A DNA stretch of 64,000 nucleotides, taken from contig CP087213.1 in NCBI GenBank assembly GCA_020912385.1, positions 620,001-684,000 on the forward strand, read 5' to 3'. The translations under genes and the position numbers were made by a program. Below, one piece after another: positions 10,404-21,564 of this stretch. This DNA is from Neofusicoccum parvum. Its lineage: Eukaryota > Ascomycota > Dothideomycetes > Botryosphaeriales > Botryosphaeriaceae. Every line of letters starts with the position of its first letter. Position 1 is the first letter of the stretch. Below the pieces are notes generated by a model. It did no database searches. It worked only from the letters and a program-made list of their open reading frames with translations, and was not told the origin of the DNA.

Positions 10404-12190
10404 TCACGAGCCGTTCTTGACCCAAGGAAGGCTGAAAGTACCAACCCAATCCTCAACCTCCTTCCGCAACTGGATGATATCAGTCACGTTCTCGCCCTCG
10501 CCAACATACTCCCTGAATGCGTTGACGCTGGTGGGGTTCTTCCTGCCCTTGGACTCCGCCGCTTCCTTTGCTGCCTTGTCCAGCTTCTGCGTGATAGTCA
10601 CCGCGCGGTGGACAATGTCAGCCACCCGCACAAAATCGTCAGGAGTGAAGCCGCGAGTAGTCATGGCCGGAGTACCCATGCGGAGACCGCCAGGCTTCAA
10701 TGCCGACTTGTCACCAGGAACAGTGTTCTTGTTGCTGGCCACGCCAACCAGCTCGAGGACGCGCTCAACGCGCGCGCCATCAACGCCGCGGTCCTTGAGA
10801 TCAATCAGAACCAAGTGGTTGTCCGTGCCGCCAGAGACGATGTTGTAGCCGAGGCCGCCCTTATCCTTGGAGTTTCCTAGCCTGTCGGCAAGAGCCTTGG
10901 AGTTGGCGAGGACAGTCCGCTGGTAGTCCTTAAATTCCGAGGACTGTGCCTGCTGCAGAGCCACGGCAAGCGCAGTGATGGTGTGGTTGTGGGGACCACC
11001 CTGGTGGCCAGGGAAAACCGAGGCGTTGATACGCTCCTCCAGATCCCACTTCTCCTCATTACCCTTCTTATCCACACGGCGGGTGCCCTTGCGGTAGAAG
11101 ATCATGGCACCACGCGGTCCACGGAGAGACTTGTGCGTGGTGGTTGTCACCACATCAGATTGAGTGAAAGGGGAAGGAATGACGCCGGCTGCGACAAGAC
11201 CAGAAATATGAGCCATGTCAGAGAGCAGGTAAGCGCCAACCTTGTCGGCAATTGCCCTGAAGCGCTCATAATCAAGCAGCCTGCTGTACGCAGAGGTACC
11301 GGCAACAATGATCTTGGGGCGGTAAAGCATGGCAAGATCCTCCAACTTATCATAGTCGATCAGGCCCGTCTTCTCGTTCAGCCTGTAGGGGAATGTCTCA
11401 AAGTATTTCGAGATGGCGGAGATCTTCTTGGTGGGAGTCTGGTAACCGTGGGAAAGGTGGCCACCGTGGGGGAGGTCGAGACCCATGATGCGGTCATGGG
11501 CATTGAGCAGAGCGGAGTATGCGTAAAGGTTTGCGGGCGACCCAGAGAGAGCTGCGGGGTGTGAGTCAATTGCCGGACCCGGGGGGCGGAGGCAACCTAC
11601 GCTGGACATTCACGCCCCATTCGCTCTCCTTCAAGCCGAAGGCCTGCAGAGCACGCTGCTGGCATAATCTCTCCGCCTCATCGATAAACTCGTTTCCTCC
11701 GTAGTAGCGCGCGCCGGGGTAGCCCTCCGAGTACTTGTCTGCACCTCGGCTCAGTATCACTCCCGTTGGAAGGTATCGGAGGATGTACTTTGCATAACAC
11801 TTCCCAAGGCATCGAGAACAGCCTGCGACGTGAAGTTCTCGGAGGGAATCAGGTTGATGAAGTGCTTCTGCCGCCGCTTCTCCTGCAAGTTTGGTTCGGC
11901 ACGTTAGCGCTGCGCCGAAGAATCGAGGACGCGCGCAGCGAAACGTACCTTCTCGACGATGTCGTACACAACGGGGTCGGCTTCGGAGAGGTTTGAGGAG
12001 AGAAGCTTGCGGCATGTCAGCGGGAATTGCGCGGCGGGGAGTGCTGCCGGCGCACCTTGTGCTGGGAGTCAAGCGACACGGCGTAGCCCCGCGCCACCTG
12101 CGGCCGCAGCCATCGCGGGGCGATTGGCCGGCGGGCAGCACTCGCCAGCAGGGCGCGCGAAGCTCTGCAGGTGTAGCGGAAAGACGACAT
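10404..12190 (-). CDS. SHM1: Serine hydroxymethyltransferase, mitochondrial
   Basis: PLP enzyme converting serine plus tetrahydrofolate to glycine plus methylene-THF. Five exons: 12190-12056, 12005-11949, 11882-11789, 11738-11601, 11551-10404. Four introns of 49-66 nt give 523 residues in continuous frame. Exon 1 encodes an Arg/Ala-rich leader without acidic residues ([20 protein letters not shown]), typical of a mitochondrial presequence, which separates it from cytosolic SHM2. The joined exons read [55 protein letters not shown] and [16 protein letters not shown]. The PLP-binding lysine is in [15 protein letters not shown] (about residue 280). The C-terminus has [17 protein letters not shown]. 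The window's upstream side holds a strong palindrome at 12617-12643. Confidence 0.94.
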
Positions 12191-13251
12191 GGCTGCCGGC
12201 TGGGGAGGTCGCAACAATGGGGCGAGGACACAGCTTGCACGCTCTCGGCGCGGTGGTGACAGTGAGGTGATGCAAAGGCCCCGACGCCGAGACGCCGCCG
12301 CTAGCCCGCAACCGGCAACCCACGCGAGCCCGCCACTTTTCCTGCCGGCGCGCGCGTTTCTCGTCCCTTTCTCCTCATCACACAACTAAATCCAAGATGA
12401 CGAGTTGGCTTTTGAGGCAGCGCATCCTCACCTGTCGCGCGCAAGCTCGGCGGCGTGGGTGCTGTTGACATGTCCCGGGCCCACCTCACCACCTTAGAGG
12501 GACAATTTGAGACTTTCTGATTGGATCCTGTGTGATGAGCTGCTCTTCGACGGCGTTGGCATCTCGCTTCATCTCGGTCGCAAGCCGTGGCCGGGCTGGC
12601 AGGCCGACGGACAGATACCAGCACGTATGCGGTACGTGCTGGTCGGACGTGGTGATGGGCCAGGCTGGCGGCCGATGGAGCTGGTGACTCTGCCGCTCTT
12701 CGGACGTCCGCCTGTTGTGCTGGGCTTGTATAGCAGTAGCTGGGTAAAACAACTTCGCCTTCTCAACACGCTCTCCACATCGCTCTGTGAGACAGGTTGA
12801 CTAATAACGCCCTCGGCACCGCTGGCAGGCGGTTAAGCCGCACGAGATGCAGACACGTCACTACGTGCTAGCCGACCCTTGACCTCGCGCGTTTACCTGT
12901 GAACATGATGACGGTTCTGCCAACCCGCGCTTTGCCCTGTGAACTGTGAGAGGCGTGGCGTTGGTCGAAGCCGCGAGCCTCGGAGCCGTGAGCCTTGAGG
13001 CTGTTGGGTCTCTTTCCAAGGTTGGCAGTTGCAGTTGCCTGCGGAAGCCTGCGCCTTCCTCAGCCTGGTTCCTCTACATCATCGACAAAGACCCTGGCAC
13101 GCACCATGAACAGCCTCTTAGCTTCTGCCTCCAGCCACCTACCCCGAATTCTTCTCATCGAAGAGTCTTGCGTGCTTGCCTTATCAGCCAGCGTCGCTCA
13201 CCGACTTCCAAATCGCAATCTCGCACGTCGTCCTCCCGACCACCTCCCAGG
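12191..13251. other. Divergent intergenic region (SHM1 / F-box-like gene)
   Basis: About 1.06 kb containing the 5' flanks of two divergent genes. It holds the perfect palindrome at 12617-12643. An open frame runs from 12946 into the next gene but has no protein character before 13252, so I treat it as leader. Confidence 0.5.
12617..12643. promoter_or_regulatory. 11-bp perfect palindrome with CACGTA core
   Basis: ACCAGCACGTA, five bases (TGCGG), then TACGTGCTGGT. Both arms match exactly. It lies about 430 bp upstream of SHM1 and about 610 bp upstream of the divergent gene. It could be a dyad binding site for a bHLH or bZIP factor or a hairpin. The role is inferred only from symmetry. Confidence 0.35.
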
Positions 13252-14579
13252 ATGGCGCGTAAGCAACCGCCAAAGCCCAAGGGCCCAAAGCCGTCAGGCA
13301 GTCGCAGGCCGAGCCCCGAGCTCGGGGACGGTGATCTTACAACCCGCTACAACGCCCGCACCGGACGGCCCATCCGAGACAGTGCCGGCCGGAAGTCAGC
13401 CGATCCGTCCTATCTGGACACCACTGAGGTCATCGAGGACGACGGTGTGGAAAGCGAGTCAGGTTCCGAGGACGAGGAGGGCGTCAAGAAGAAGCAACCC
13501 AAGAGGAAGCGCACACCGTCGCCCCCTCTGCCGGACATTGACCCTCTACCACTTTACCCGGACGACGTTCCGTCGCGTGAGCCAACTCCGCCGGCCGAGA
13601 ACGAGCAGAGCGACCAAAGCATCAACCTTACAGTCAACATCCCCAAGGGCTTCACTGGCCCTTTCGTTCTGAAGATAGACCGGAGCCTGTTCTGCACCGA
13701 ACAGCCCTCCAAGCGTCAGCGTCTTTCCAGCTCAGAGAAAGGCGTGTCAAACTCCAGCATGGGAAGCAACATCCAAGTCATGCCTCGTAGGGGAGCACTA
13801 TTCCAGTCCGGCTCCAACACACGTGTCGACTCCACGAAGAAGACCTTCGCGGATCTCCCTGCCGAGATTCGGAATCAGATATACCGGCTCCTTTTCGTCA
13901 CCAAGGAGAAGATCAGCTTCGGACACCCAGTGAATTTCTGCCGCACTGCTGCTTTGCTGAGGACCTGCAGGCAGATCTACAACGAAGGACGCAGCATACT
14001 ATATTCTGAGAATAGCTTCTCGTTCTCACGCAATACTCGTTCCCGCGCCCCCTACTGGAGTGGTTATGAGAGGGAAATCGGCTACCAGGACATGCGGGTC
14101 TTCCTCAATTCGATCGGGCCTACAAACATCTCAGTGAGTGTTTCAAAGCACGATTTATTCGTACCTTTTCTGACCGGTTCAAAGCTCTTCAGGTCTATCT
14201 CGGTGACGTTCACCGACGCGCCCCCGTCCAGTACCCCTTACTTGTCCCACGGTATGGTGATCGCGGTTTGAACACTCAAAGACAACGCTAATATATTACA
14301 GATGAACGCCGATTCGTTCGTGATGAGCACATCGTCGCCTGTCTTCGTCAGCTCTCCCGCCACGCAAACCTGAAGGAGATCACGGCCACTTTCTACGGTA
14401 GAAAGTGTCTTACTCGTACTGACTACCGCTTCCTTGATGCCTTGAGAGAGATTAAGGCCGACAAGGTCATGCTAGATGACAGGGAACGCTACTGGTACCA
14501 TTCAAAGATCGACCCAACAGTCAGGTCATCCCTCCTGGAGTCGATGGAACGCTCACCGAAGCTCTACGAGAAAGAGTGA
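13252..14579 (+). CDS. F-box-like fungal protein, disordered N-terminus
   Basis: Three exons, 13252-14133, 14193-14256 and 14302-14579, give 407 residues. The N-terminal about 175 residues are charged and disordered with a KKKQPKRKRTPSP nuclear-type basic run. The folded part starts at FADLPAEIRNQIYRLLF, an F-box-like helix pair, followed by TAALLRTCRQIYNEGRSILYSEN, a pattern seen in many Pezizomycotina-specific proteins of unknown role. Exon 2 codes VYLGDVHRRAPVQYPLLVPRY and exon 3 DERRFVRDEHIVACLRQL, ending SPKLYEKE. The exon 2 donor is the second of two overlapping ones: GTGATC at 14257 keeps frame, while GTATGG at 14252 would give a stop at once. The start is the first ATG with plausible downstream sequence. 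A substrate-adaptor role is an inference. Confidence 0.72.
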
Positions 14580-17038
14580 CTATCTTGGGATACGTCGACA
14601 GCAGCATCCAGTCCGGTACTCTCATCCACATCTCTGTCCTCCGAAGACTTCAGTGTATGGGACGATTATGAAGACTGGGACGGTTGTGAATTCGATTGGT
14701 GGGACATCTGAGGTCACTGGCCGGATATTTCGGTCTTTGTTCCTTTACCTTCCATCCGAAGCGACAGACCAAAATGGCCAACGTACCTCTCTCTGGCTGA
14801 ACGACGATGCTACCTTCTAAATTCACAGAACGTCATTACAGGAGGCTGCCCTATATATGTTCCTTAACACAATCTCCAGGGAGCATGGCCAGATTTGCAC
14901 AGGAATAAAGGGGCGTTGGTGGTCAATCCTTTTGCAGCACCCTCTAGAAAAAGAACTAACTGGGTCTCTTCTCTTGCTCTCGGACGGTCTGTAATTATGT
15001 TCTACCACGAGCTCAGATGAAAGATGGCTCCTTGCTAAGACTGGAGGAAAGTAATTATGACGCTACTAGAGATGACTACAAGAAGCAAATGCATATCAGG
15101 GGCTCCTCGGACAATTAGAATAACTAGACGGTTAAAATAGAGCAGCCATGACTGTATTGCAAACGTATGCGCGGTGATTTCATGACTCCCTGAGGCCTCC
15201 GTGTTGAGAGCTTTCATTGACACCGGAGAACCAAAGCAGCCTATCTCCGGCTCTGCATAGCCTCGCTTCTACCACAAAGTCCGTCTGTATGTCCGCCGCT
15301 GCACTCAATTGCATCATTGCTTTTGCATGCGTTCAAAATGCAATGCATTTTCATCACTCAAGGCACACCGCCAGAATTTGCTCTCTGGTCATCTCAGTTG
15401 AAACACCATTATACCCACGGCTCAGCTATACAACTCGCTCAGCCCTGTCAGCCACGCATGCACCTACCTTAACAACACCAGCCTCCCCCCGGCCACCCAG
15501 AAACGTCGCCATCTCCGACGACCGCCTCTCACCGACTCACATGATCGCAATCCCATGCGCGCGCGCGCCCTTCGTACCTGCATAACCACACACCGCCACC
15601 ACCCGTATCTCTCTCGTCAATCCAATCAAACAAACGGCCGATCACATCTCCCGCGAGCCGAGAACTGCCGGCCTCCGCGCCCGGCTCACGCCCTACCCGC
15701 GGCGCCGGAGATACCGCTGTCGAGGTGCGGGACAACGAGGCGCGACTATCATCCCAACGGCCACAACGGCGGCGCCGGCGACGGGCCGTTTTCGACGTCA
15801 GCGCGAGTGGTGTTCACTGCTCGATCTGGGAGGGGAGGGGCGGGGGGGCTTTTTGGACTATCGGTAGATAGGCTGGGGCGGATTGGGCTTGCCGTGGCTC
15901 TTGCTTCGACGACTGAACGGCTTAAGATTGGGGGGGAGGTGCTTGCTTGGAGGGGGTGATTTGGGTGTGGCAGGCGGACCGGGTATCGGCCTGAGCGGCC
16001 ACGTGCGAGTTGCGATCGGTAATCGAAATCTTTGCGTGCGTTGGTGGGTGACGTGCGTGAGGGCGCGCGCGCGCACCTCCCTTTCGTTGTCCTTACTTAT
16101 GTGGTTAAGCTGGTTTGGGGAATTGGGTTGGTGGTGCGTGGTCCGTGATGGCGGCAGGTGTTGTCGGTGTGGTGCGCTTGTCTATCGAAATGATCGGCGG
16201 CATGGGTTGGGGTTGTTCGGCGACTCTGGTGTGCGATTGCTCCGGGACCCTTCAGTCGTTGAAGGGTGTCTGTAGCTTCGTGGCTGGTTTGGAGCGACGA
16301 ATCGGACCGGTGCTCGGCAGTTTGCGGAAGAGGGCGGATGTGAGAGAGGGAGTTACGTACGTGACTTTTCTGACTGTCGTGGCAGAAGCTGGCTCTGTTG
16401 GAGGTGAGTTGACCGGTCGTTGGGTGTGATTATGATGATGGGCGGGAGGAGCCGTCGTTTTTGCACCAGCACGCGCGCGCGTAGGGATGATGGGTGCGTT
16501 GGTGCCTGTCTGGCCATAGCTCTCAGGTTGGCAAGGCTGGGCCGCTTTTTGGGTCTTCTTGTTGGTTGGAGGCAGAGTGGAGTGCGGATGTGGGGCGGCG
16601 GATGAAGACCCTGCGTACGCTCCTCGCATGCTTTTCTGGGGATTTGGAGCTGAAAAGTTGGAAGATGCGAGGCAAGGATCACGGAGAAAAGTGACGAGGT
16701 GGAGCTCTAATCCAGCAATCGGATTCGTCCCTCGCTGGTGGGGACGGATGGCCGGGCGTGCTGTGCGCAGACTGGAGATGTTGATGCGTCGTGTTTCAGA
16801 GACCAGTGTGGAGATCAGGTTGTTTGAACATGGTTGGATGCGTTGCCGCCGGTAGTGGTATTTGCTGGAGCTCTTGGGGCATGTAGTTCCGGTTCGTGCC
16901 CGCTGCCGTCCTGGATATCATAATTTTTCCCTTCTAAGTACGATGGATGATTACTATCTCATTGCTTCATCCGTCACCGCCCAAATCTGCCCAACCAATG
17001 GTATCCACTCGTGATGGGTGACTTCCGGGTATCCGTTT
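14580..17038. other. Long convergent intergenic region, no gene recognised
   Basis: Nearly 2.5 kb. The left part is moderate GC. From about 15830 to 16500 the plus strand is markedly G/T-rich with short alternating GC runs (about 15556-15568, 16062-16074, 16469-16477). Overlapping frames on both strands lack family features. Confidence 0.45.
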
Positions 17039-18587
17039 TCATAGTCCCTTCCTTTTCTTGAATTCTGCAATCCACTCTTGCGCCCTAGCTTTGAGCACCA
17101 CGTTCACCTTGACCAATCCATCCACGATCTCCACTGTGCCACCGGCCAAGAGCTTGCCGAGTGGGACCTTCTTGCCCGCCTTGATCAGGCCACCGGACGA
17201 AGTCTCGAGGTAGCACTCGGTGCCCGCGTGCGTGTACTCACCGGCCTCGTCCCAAGGCACGGGCAGGATGTACTCGAGATGCTGGCCTAGACTGTCGGTC
17301 TCGGCGCATGCTTGCACGAAGTCGCTCTGCGCATCCAGCGGGTAGAGAAGAATGACCGGAAAGGAGAGCACAGAAGACGGGTCCAGTGGCTCTGCCAATG
17401 CAACCTTCGCGTCTCCAGTGTCTGGGTCTGCGCCAGTCTCCCGTGTCTTGATATTGCGCGCTCTGAGAGCTAATTTCAGGGCGTTCTGCTCATTCCGCTT
17501 CTTCGTCTCCCGCTCTACGCGCTTGCGTTCGTACTCTTCGAGGTGTTTCTTCCGTGCTGCAATCTTGGTCTTGAGAGTCTTAAGAGGAGTGTTATTGGCA
17601 TCGATTGCCAGCCCACGTGCACAGGCGTCCTCAGCCTCGGGGATCTTGTCTAGAGCAAGACACGCACTCGCACTACGGTACCAGGCCTTGACGTTGAAAG
17701 GGTTCACGAGGAGTGTGGCCTTGCAGTCCTGAATGCAAGAGCGGTAGTTCTCTGTTAAAAGATGCAATTAGCCTGTGGTCACATACAACCACGAACGGAT
17801 AATAGGCTTTGCCGAATGGCTGAACGCGGAGCAGTCGATTGAAAGCACCATAAGTCCCGCTGCAAGCCATTTCCAAGTGAACGGTAATCGCCATCCCGCA
17901 CGCGATGGTGTTCCGTTCTTCTTTCAGCCGGGCCGCAGAGAGGGTTGACCTACTCATTTCCAAGTTACACAACGCCCTGTTCACCAAAGAGGCCTCCTCA
18001 ATTTGCTTCTCCTTTCGTGCCTCTTCCTCCGGGTCGAGCTTCTGGTCCGCTGCAAGGTCCATGTCTGGCCCCCCTTCCTCGCCGTGATTCTGCGGCCTCG
18101 CCGGGCCCCTTAGCACTGCTACTGCCTTGTTGTAGAACTCGCGAGCGTCGAACCACTGCTTTGCGCGTGCACACTCATTTCCTTGCTCGCGGAAATTACC
18201 GGCCACCTCAGCCTTGGTGCCCTCATAGGCCAGTGCCTTCAAACCCTCCAGACCAACGTTCTCGCCGCCTTCTCCGTCTGTCTCGTCAAGCGACGTCATG
18301 AACAGCGGCGAACGGTTCAGCTCAGCGAGCAGCTCGTCGGCTGTTTTAGACGCGGTTTCCGCCATGGCGGGCGGCTTGGGAGCCGACGCCTTCCCGTCGG
18401 AAGGCTGTTCCGCCGCGGAGGATCCTTTGCCTTGGACCGCATCATTGATCAAGGCCTCAAGGGACGGGACGCCGGCCGGGCCAGGGCCATTGGGGAGGTC
18501 GGACTGCGGCGGTGATGGGTTGGTGGCGGTGGCGTTCAGGTTGAGGGACTCGTCGAAGTCGTCGGGCAGCTCCTCGATCTTGCCCAT
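17039..18587 (-). CDS. CNS1: Hsp70/Hsp90 co-chaperone CNS1 (TTC4-type TPR)
   Basis: Two exons, 18587-17954 and 17751-17039, give 448 residues. The 202-nt intron joins NRALCNLEM to KNYRSCIQDC, exactly as in the TPR of the family. A TPR block spans about residues 125-270, including FREQGNECARAKQWFDAREF and AWYRSASACLALDKIPEAE, with an acidic insertion after the first repeat. A basic helix (KKHLEEYERKRVERE) leads to the C-terminal wheel domain with FPVILLYPLDAQSDFVQA. The family binds the EEVD tails of Hsp90 and Hsp70 and, in yeast, is essential for eEF2 folding. The N-terminus MGKIEELPDDFDESLN is typical. It is somewhat longer than yeast Cns1 (385 residues) because of the disordered N-terminal region. 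The ATG at 18587 is preceded by an in-frame stop-rich stretch. Confidence 0.88.
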
Positions 18588-21564
18588 GATGGCGACGGTA
18601 CTAGCCGGGGCGACGCGTCGGGATCCCGCAGGAGATTGCGGGCTGCGACGGTGAAGCTGCAGCTCTAGGCGGGTCGCAAGCGGGTCTGAGATTGAACGGA
18701 GGCTGCTGACCTGTGACGAGGAAATTTCGTTATCGATAAGGAAACAGGCAGTTTGGGCCTCAGGCCGCAATGACGCCTGCTCGGTGGGCGCGCGAAGGAT
18801 TTCGGAACCAGCCAGCCGTGAGCTGTGCCGTGCATGCAACGGCCGGGGAAGTGCAACCGCTGCAGAGATAGGCTCTTGTCGTTTCACTTTCCCCGTTGCC
18901 AACGCCAGTAATCCGCTCCCGCACAAGCAGCACCCCAGCCGGCGCGGCGAACGCTCCACGGCATGGCACTCACGCTCGAACCTTCGCCGTGCCGTCCCCA
19001 GCACGGCTGATCGTCTTCGGCAGCGCTCCAAGCGTCCGCTGGTCGAAGCCGGGTGCTCATGCACAAATTGGCCTCGATGGATGCTCCTTGCTCAGCGGAC
19101 CCCGCGGATAACGTTACTCAACCCGGGGCGTGCCTGGCTCGAGCTGAGCTCGGCACTAGGGGCTGCTAGAGGGTCGCTGTCACTAGGGCTTCATCATAGC
19201 AAAGCCACTGTGTTGCTGCGAACAGCGGCACCCTAAACGTTGGCTCCGAGTGTTTCTGACCCTCGCTCGCAGCTGCATAGCGACTGGCACAAACACAGCA
19301 TGCGGCATAAATCCGGCGGGAGGTGCCATTTCGCGTAGGCCGATAGGGCTCCCCGACGGTGCAGGGCGCCGTTATATGGGCTTCTTATACCCTCCGCATT
19401 TGGGGTCCCGCTAATGCACACGGCATTACGTTACTGGCGATCGCGATAGCGTAGATCTACGGCACGCGAGGTCGCAGTTGGGCTCCAACTGTGGCTGCGT
19501 CGCGACAGCATCTACCTCGCGCAGGAGGGGATTTTTTGGAATTGTCAAATAATACTCCGGCTGCCGGCTCCGGATCCACGCTGGCGGGTGATCCCTCGAT
19601 GGGCAGCCATGCGCCGCCAAGCCTGGCCGTCTCACGCTGACACGGCGCAATCTCGTTGTGGTGAGCCGCATCGCGCACTGCGGAGGAGGCGCGGGACTGC
19701 TGCTGGACGTGAGGTCTGGACTGCGCAGACGCGAGGCGGCAGCGCCGGAGCGCGAGCGACAGTTGGCGCTGGACGGCGCTATGCCGTGCCCGCACGCCAG
19801 CGCACGCGGTAGCTTGGCCCGCATCCGATCTGCAGGCAGTGGGCGCGCAATCTGCTGGGAATACGGCCTCGCTATTGAGGGCAATATGCAGCAAGCCAAG
19901 CGAAGGCAAATGGGGTTCTCGTCCCTTGTGCCTGGCGGGCTGCAGGGCGACTGGCCGGGCGCGGGGGCAGCGGGCTGCGTCAGCCATCGGGAGCCCTGGC
20001 GTGCCCTGCCCGGCCTTCAATTTGCTGATAGTGACGGGAGGCTGTGATGTGACGGCGGCGGCGCGTCGTGCAGCGACGCTCGAGCTCTCCCGGCGCGGTG
20101 GTTGCGCGCTGCCGCTGGCCGCTGCAGGAGCCCACACGCCGTGGCCCACCACCGCAGTCTCCGCCAGAGGGCAGGCGATCGCCGCCGCGTCCGAGGCCTG
20201 CTCGCGAGGACAGCGCGCCCGCCCATGATCGCCGCGCCGCATGCTGCCCAGCGCGCTCCGAGGTGCGAGGGCGCAGCGGGCAGACGTTGGCGAGTCGCGA
20301 CGCGATGCACGCGGCGCGCGCCACAACACCACGGCGCGAGAATAAACGCGTCTAGCTCCGCTCGGCGCGCGCCGTCCGCGTTGCGTCGTTGGGCGGCGTC
20401 AGCTCCTTTCGGGGCCGGCGACCGGCAGCCCGCGCAGCCGTTCAGCTGCACGGTGGGGCGAGCCGCGGCGGACGCGCTGTCGTCGCGCAGCAGCAGCGGC
20501 GGGCTCGCGATGCGGGAGCGGATGGCCTTAGCCTCCCCCTGAGCGCCACTCTGCGCTGGGAAATCTTCACCACGCCGCTGGGCCGCGGGGCCACGCTGCG
20601 ACCCCAGCCCTCCAACGCTCTGCCGCAATTTCGAGTCGGCGACTCCTCCCATTCGCGCGCCGCACGTCCTCCGATTCACGCTGCACGCCCTGAGAGCTCC
20701 CCTGCCACGCCGGCGCTGCGCCAGGGACCCCCCCCCAATAAACCGCCATGGATCAGCACCTCATGCCTGCCATGCCCGCATCTCCCCTCGCGCGTCGCCG
20801 TACCTCCCACGGCTCTTCTGGACCGCGCCCGCCTGCGTCACATTCCCTCGGCCATAAGCATCGTGTTTTCTCGCCGCCCGTCTTTCCCACGTCCCTTTTC
20901 AGTCTGTCTTCAATGCGCCGTGAGCCTTAGCGTGTCTCTCTCCGTCCAACCCTCCCGAACTGGTGGCCTCGTTCAGCTGCGGCCGCCGTGTCCACGAACT
21001 ACATACGTGTGCGTCTTGTCCCACTGCTCCAGCGCCGCGTCTTCACGCGTGCAACCCTCCCGCCGAGTCTCACACCACCCAGCTCGCGGGCGAATCCCGT
21101 CCTTCCTGCGGCGCCAGCTGACAGTTCCGGGGTAGCACGGCATTGGCTTCCGCACTGCATCACAAGTGCGCTCTGTCTCTCCACCCATTGCTGCTCGGGC
21201 ACCCCGCAATCGCCGTCTTCCAGAGCCGCACGTTTATCTCCACCAGCAGCTCCTGCCCACGACGGCAACAAACCGCTCAACGACCGGGAAATTCCGACTC
21301 TGCTTGCCCGTCGTTTCATCTTGCATGAAAGGAGTTCTTGTAAATATAAGCTTACCTCTCAAAGTATGTGTGATCACGCGTCATTGCTTGACAGCAAGGT
21401 CTCTCCCTGCCATGTAGGACCGACCATGCTAACCTTACGCGCAGTCATGTTTCAGACTCGCTAAAGTCTTGGGAAGTCCAAATTTCACTTGCAACGGGGT
21501 GTGGTCTCTGGCCGGGGTGCGATAGTATTAGGACCGCAGCCGCCTCTCGAACTCTCCTGTCACC
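18588..21564. other. Divergent intergenic region, GC-rich, no gene recognised
   Basis: About 3 kb between the CNS1 and Num1-type start codons. Very GC-rich DNA gives many long overlapping frames on both strands (for example 20332-19457 minus, 20389-21135 plus). Their translations are Arg/Ala/Pro-biased and mutually antisense, so I do not call them. The last about 450 bp before 21565 are pyrimidine-rich leader. Confidence 0.45.

Noticed and set aside
12946..13251. Open upstream extension of the F-box-like gene
   Set aside because: Sequence before the ATG at 13252 has no protein-like character and includes typical pyrimidine-rich leader DNA.
14391..14409. Inverted repeat CACTTTCTAC/GTAGAAAGTG in the F-box-like gene
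   Set aside because: It lies inside the coding exon (TFYGRK) and is readily explained by codon coincidence.
15217..16855. Overlapping frames and alternating GC runs in the 14.6-17.0 kb gap
   Set aside because: No family features and antisense overlap. The GC alternations are too short to claim a structural element.
19457..21135. Several long frames on both strands between CNS1 and the PH-domain gene
   Set aside because: Mutually antisense, compositionally biased by high GC, no splice-supported structure and no family resemblance.
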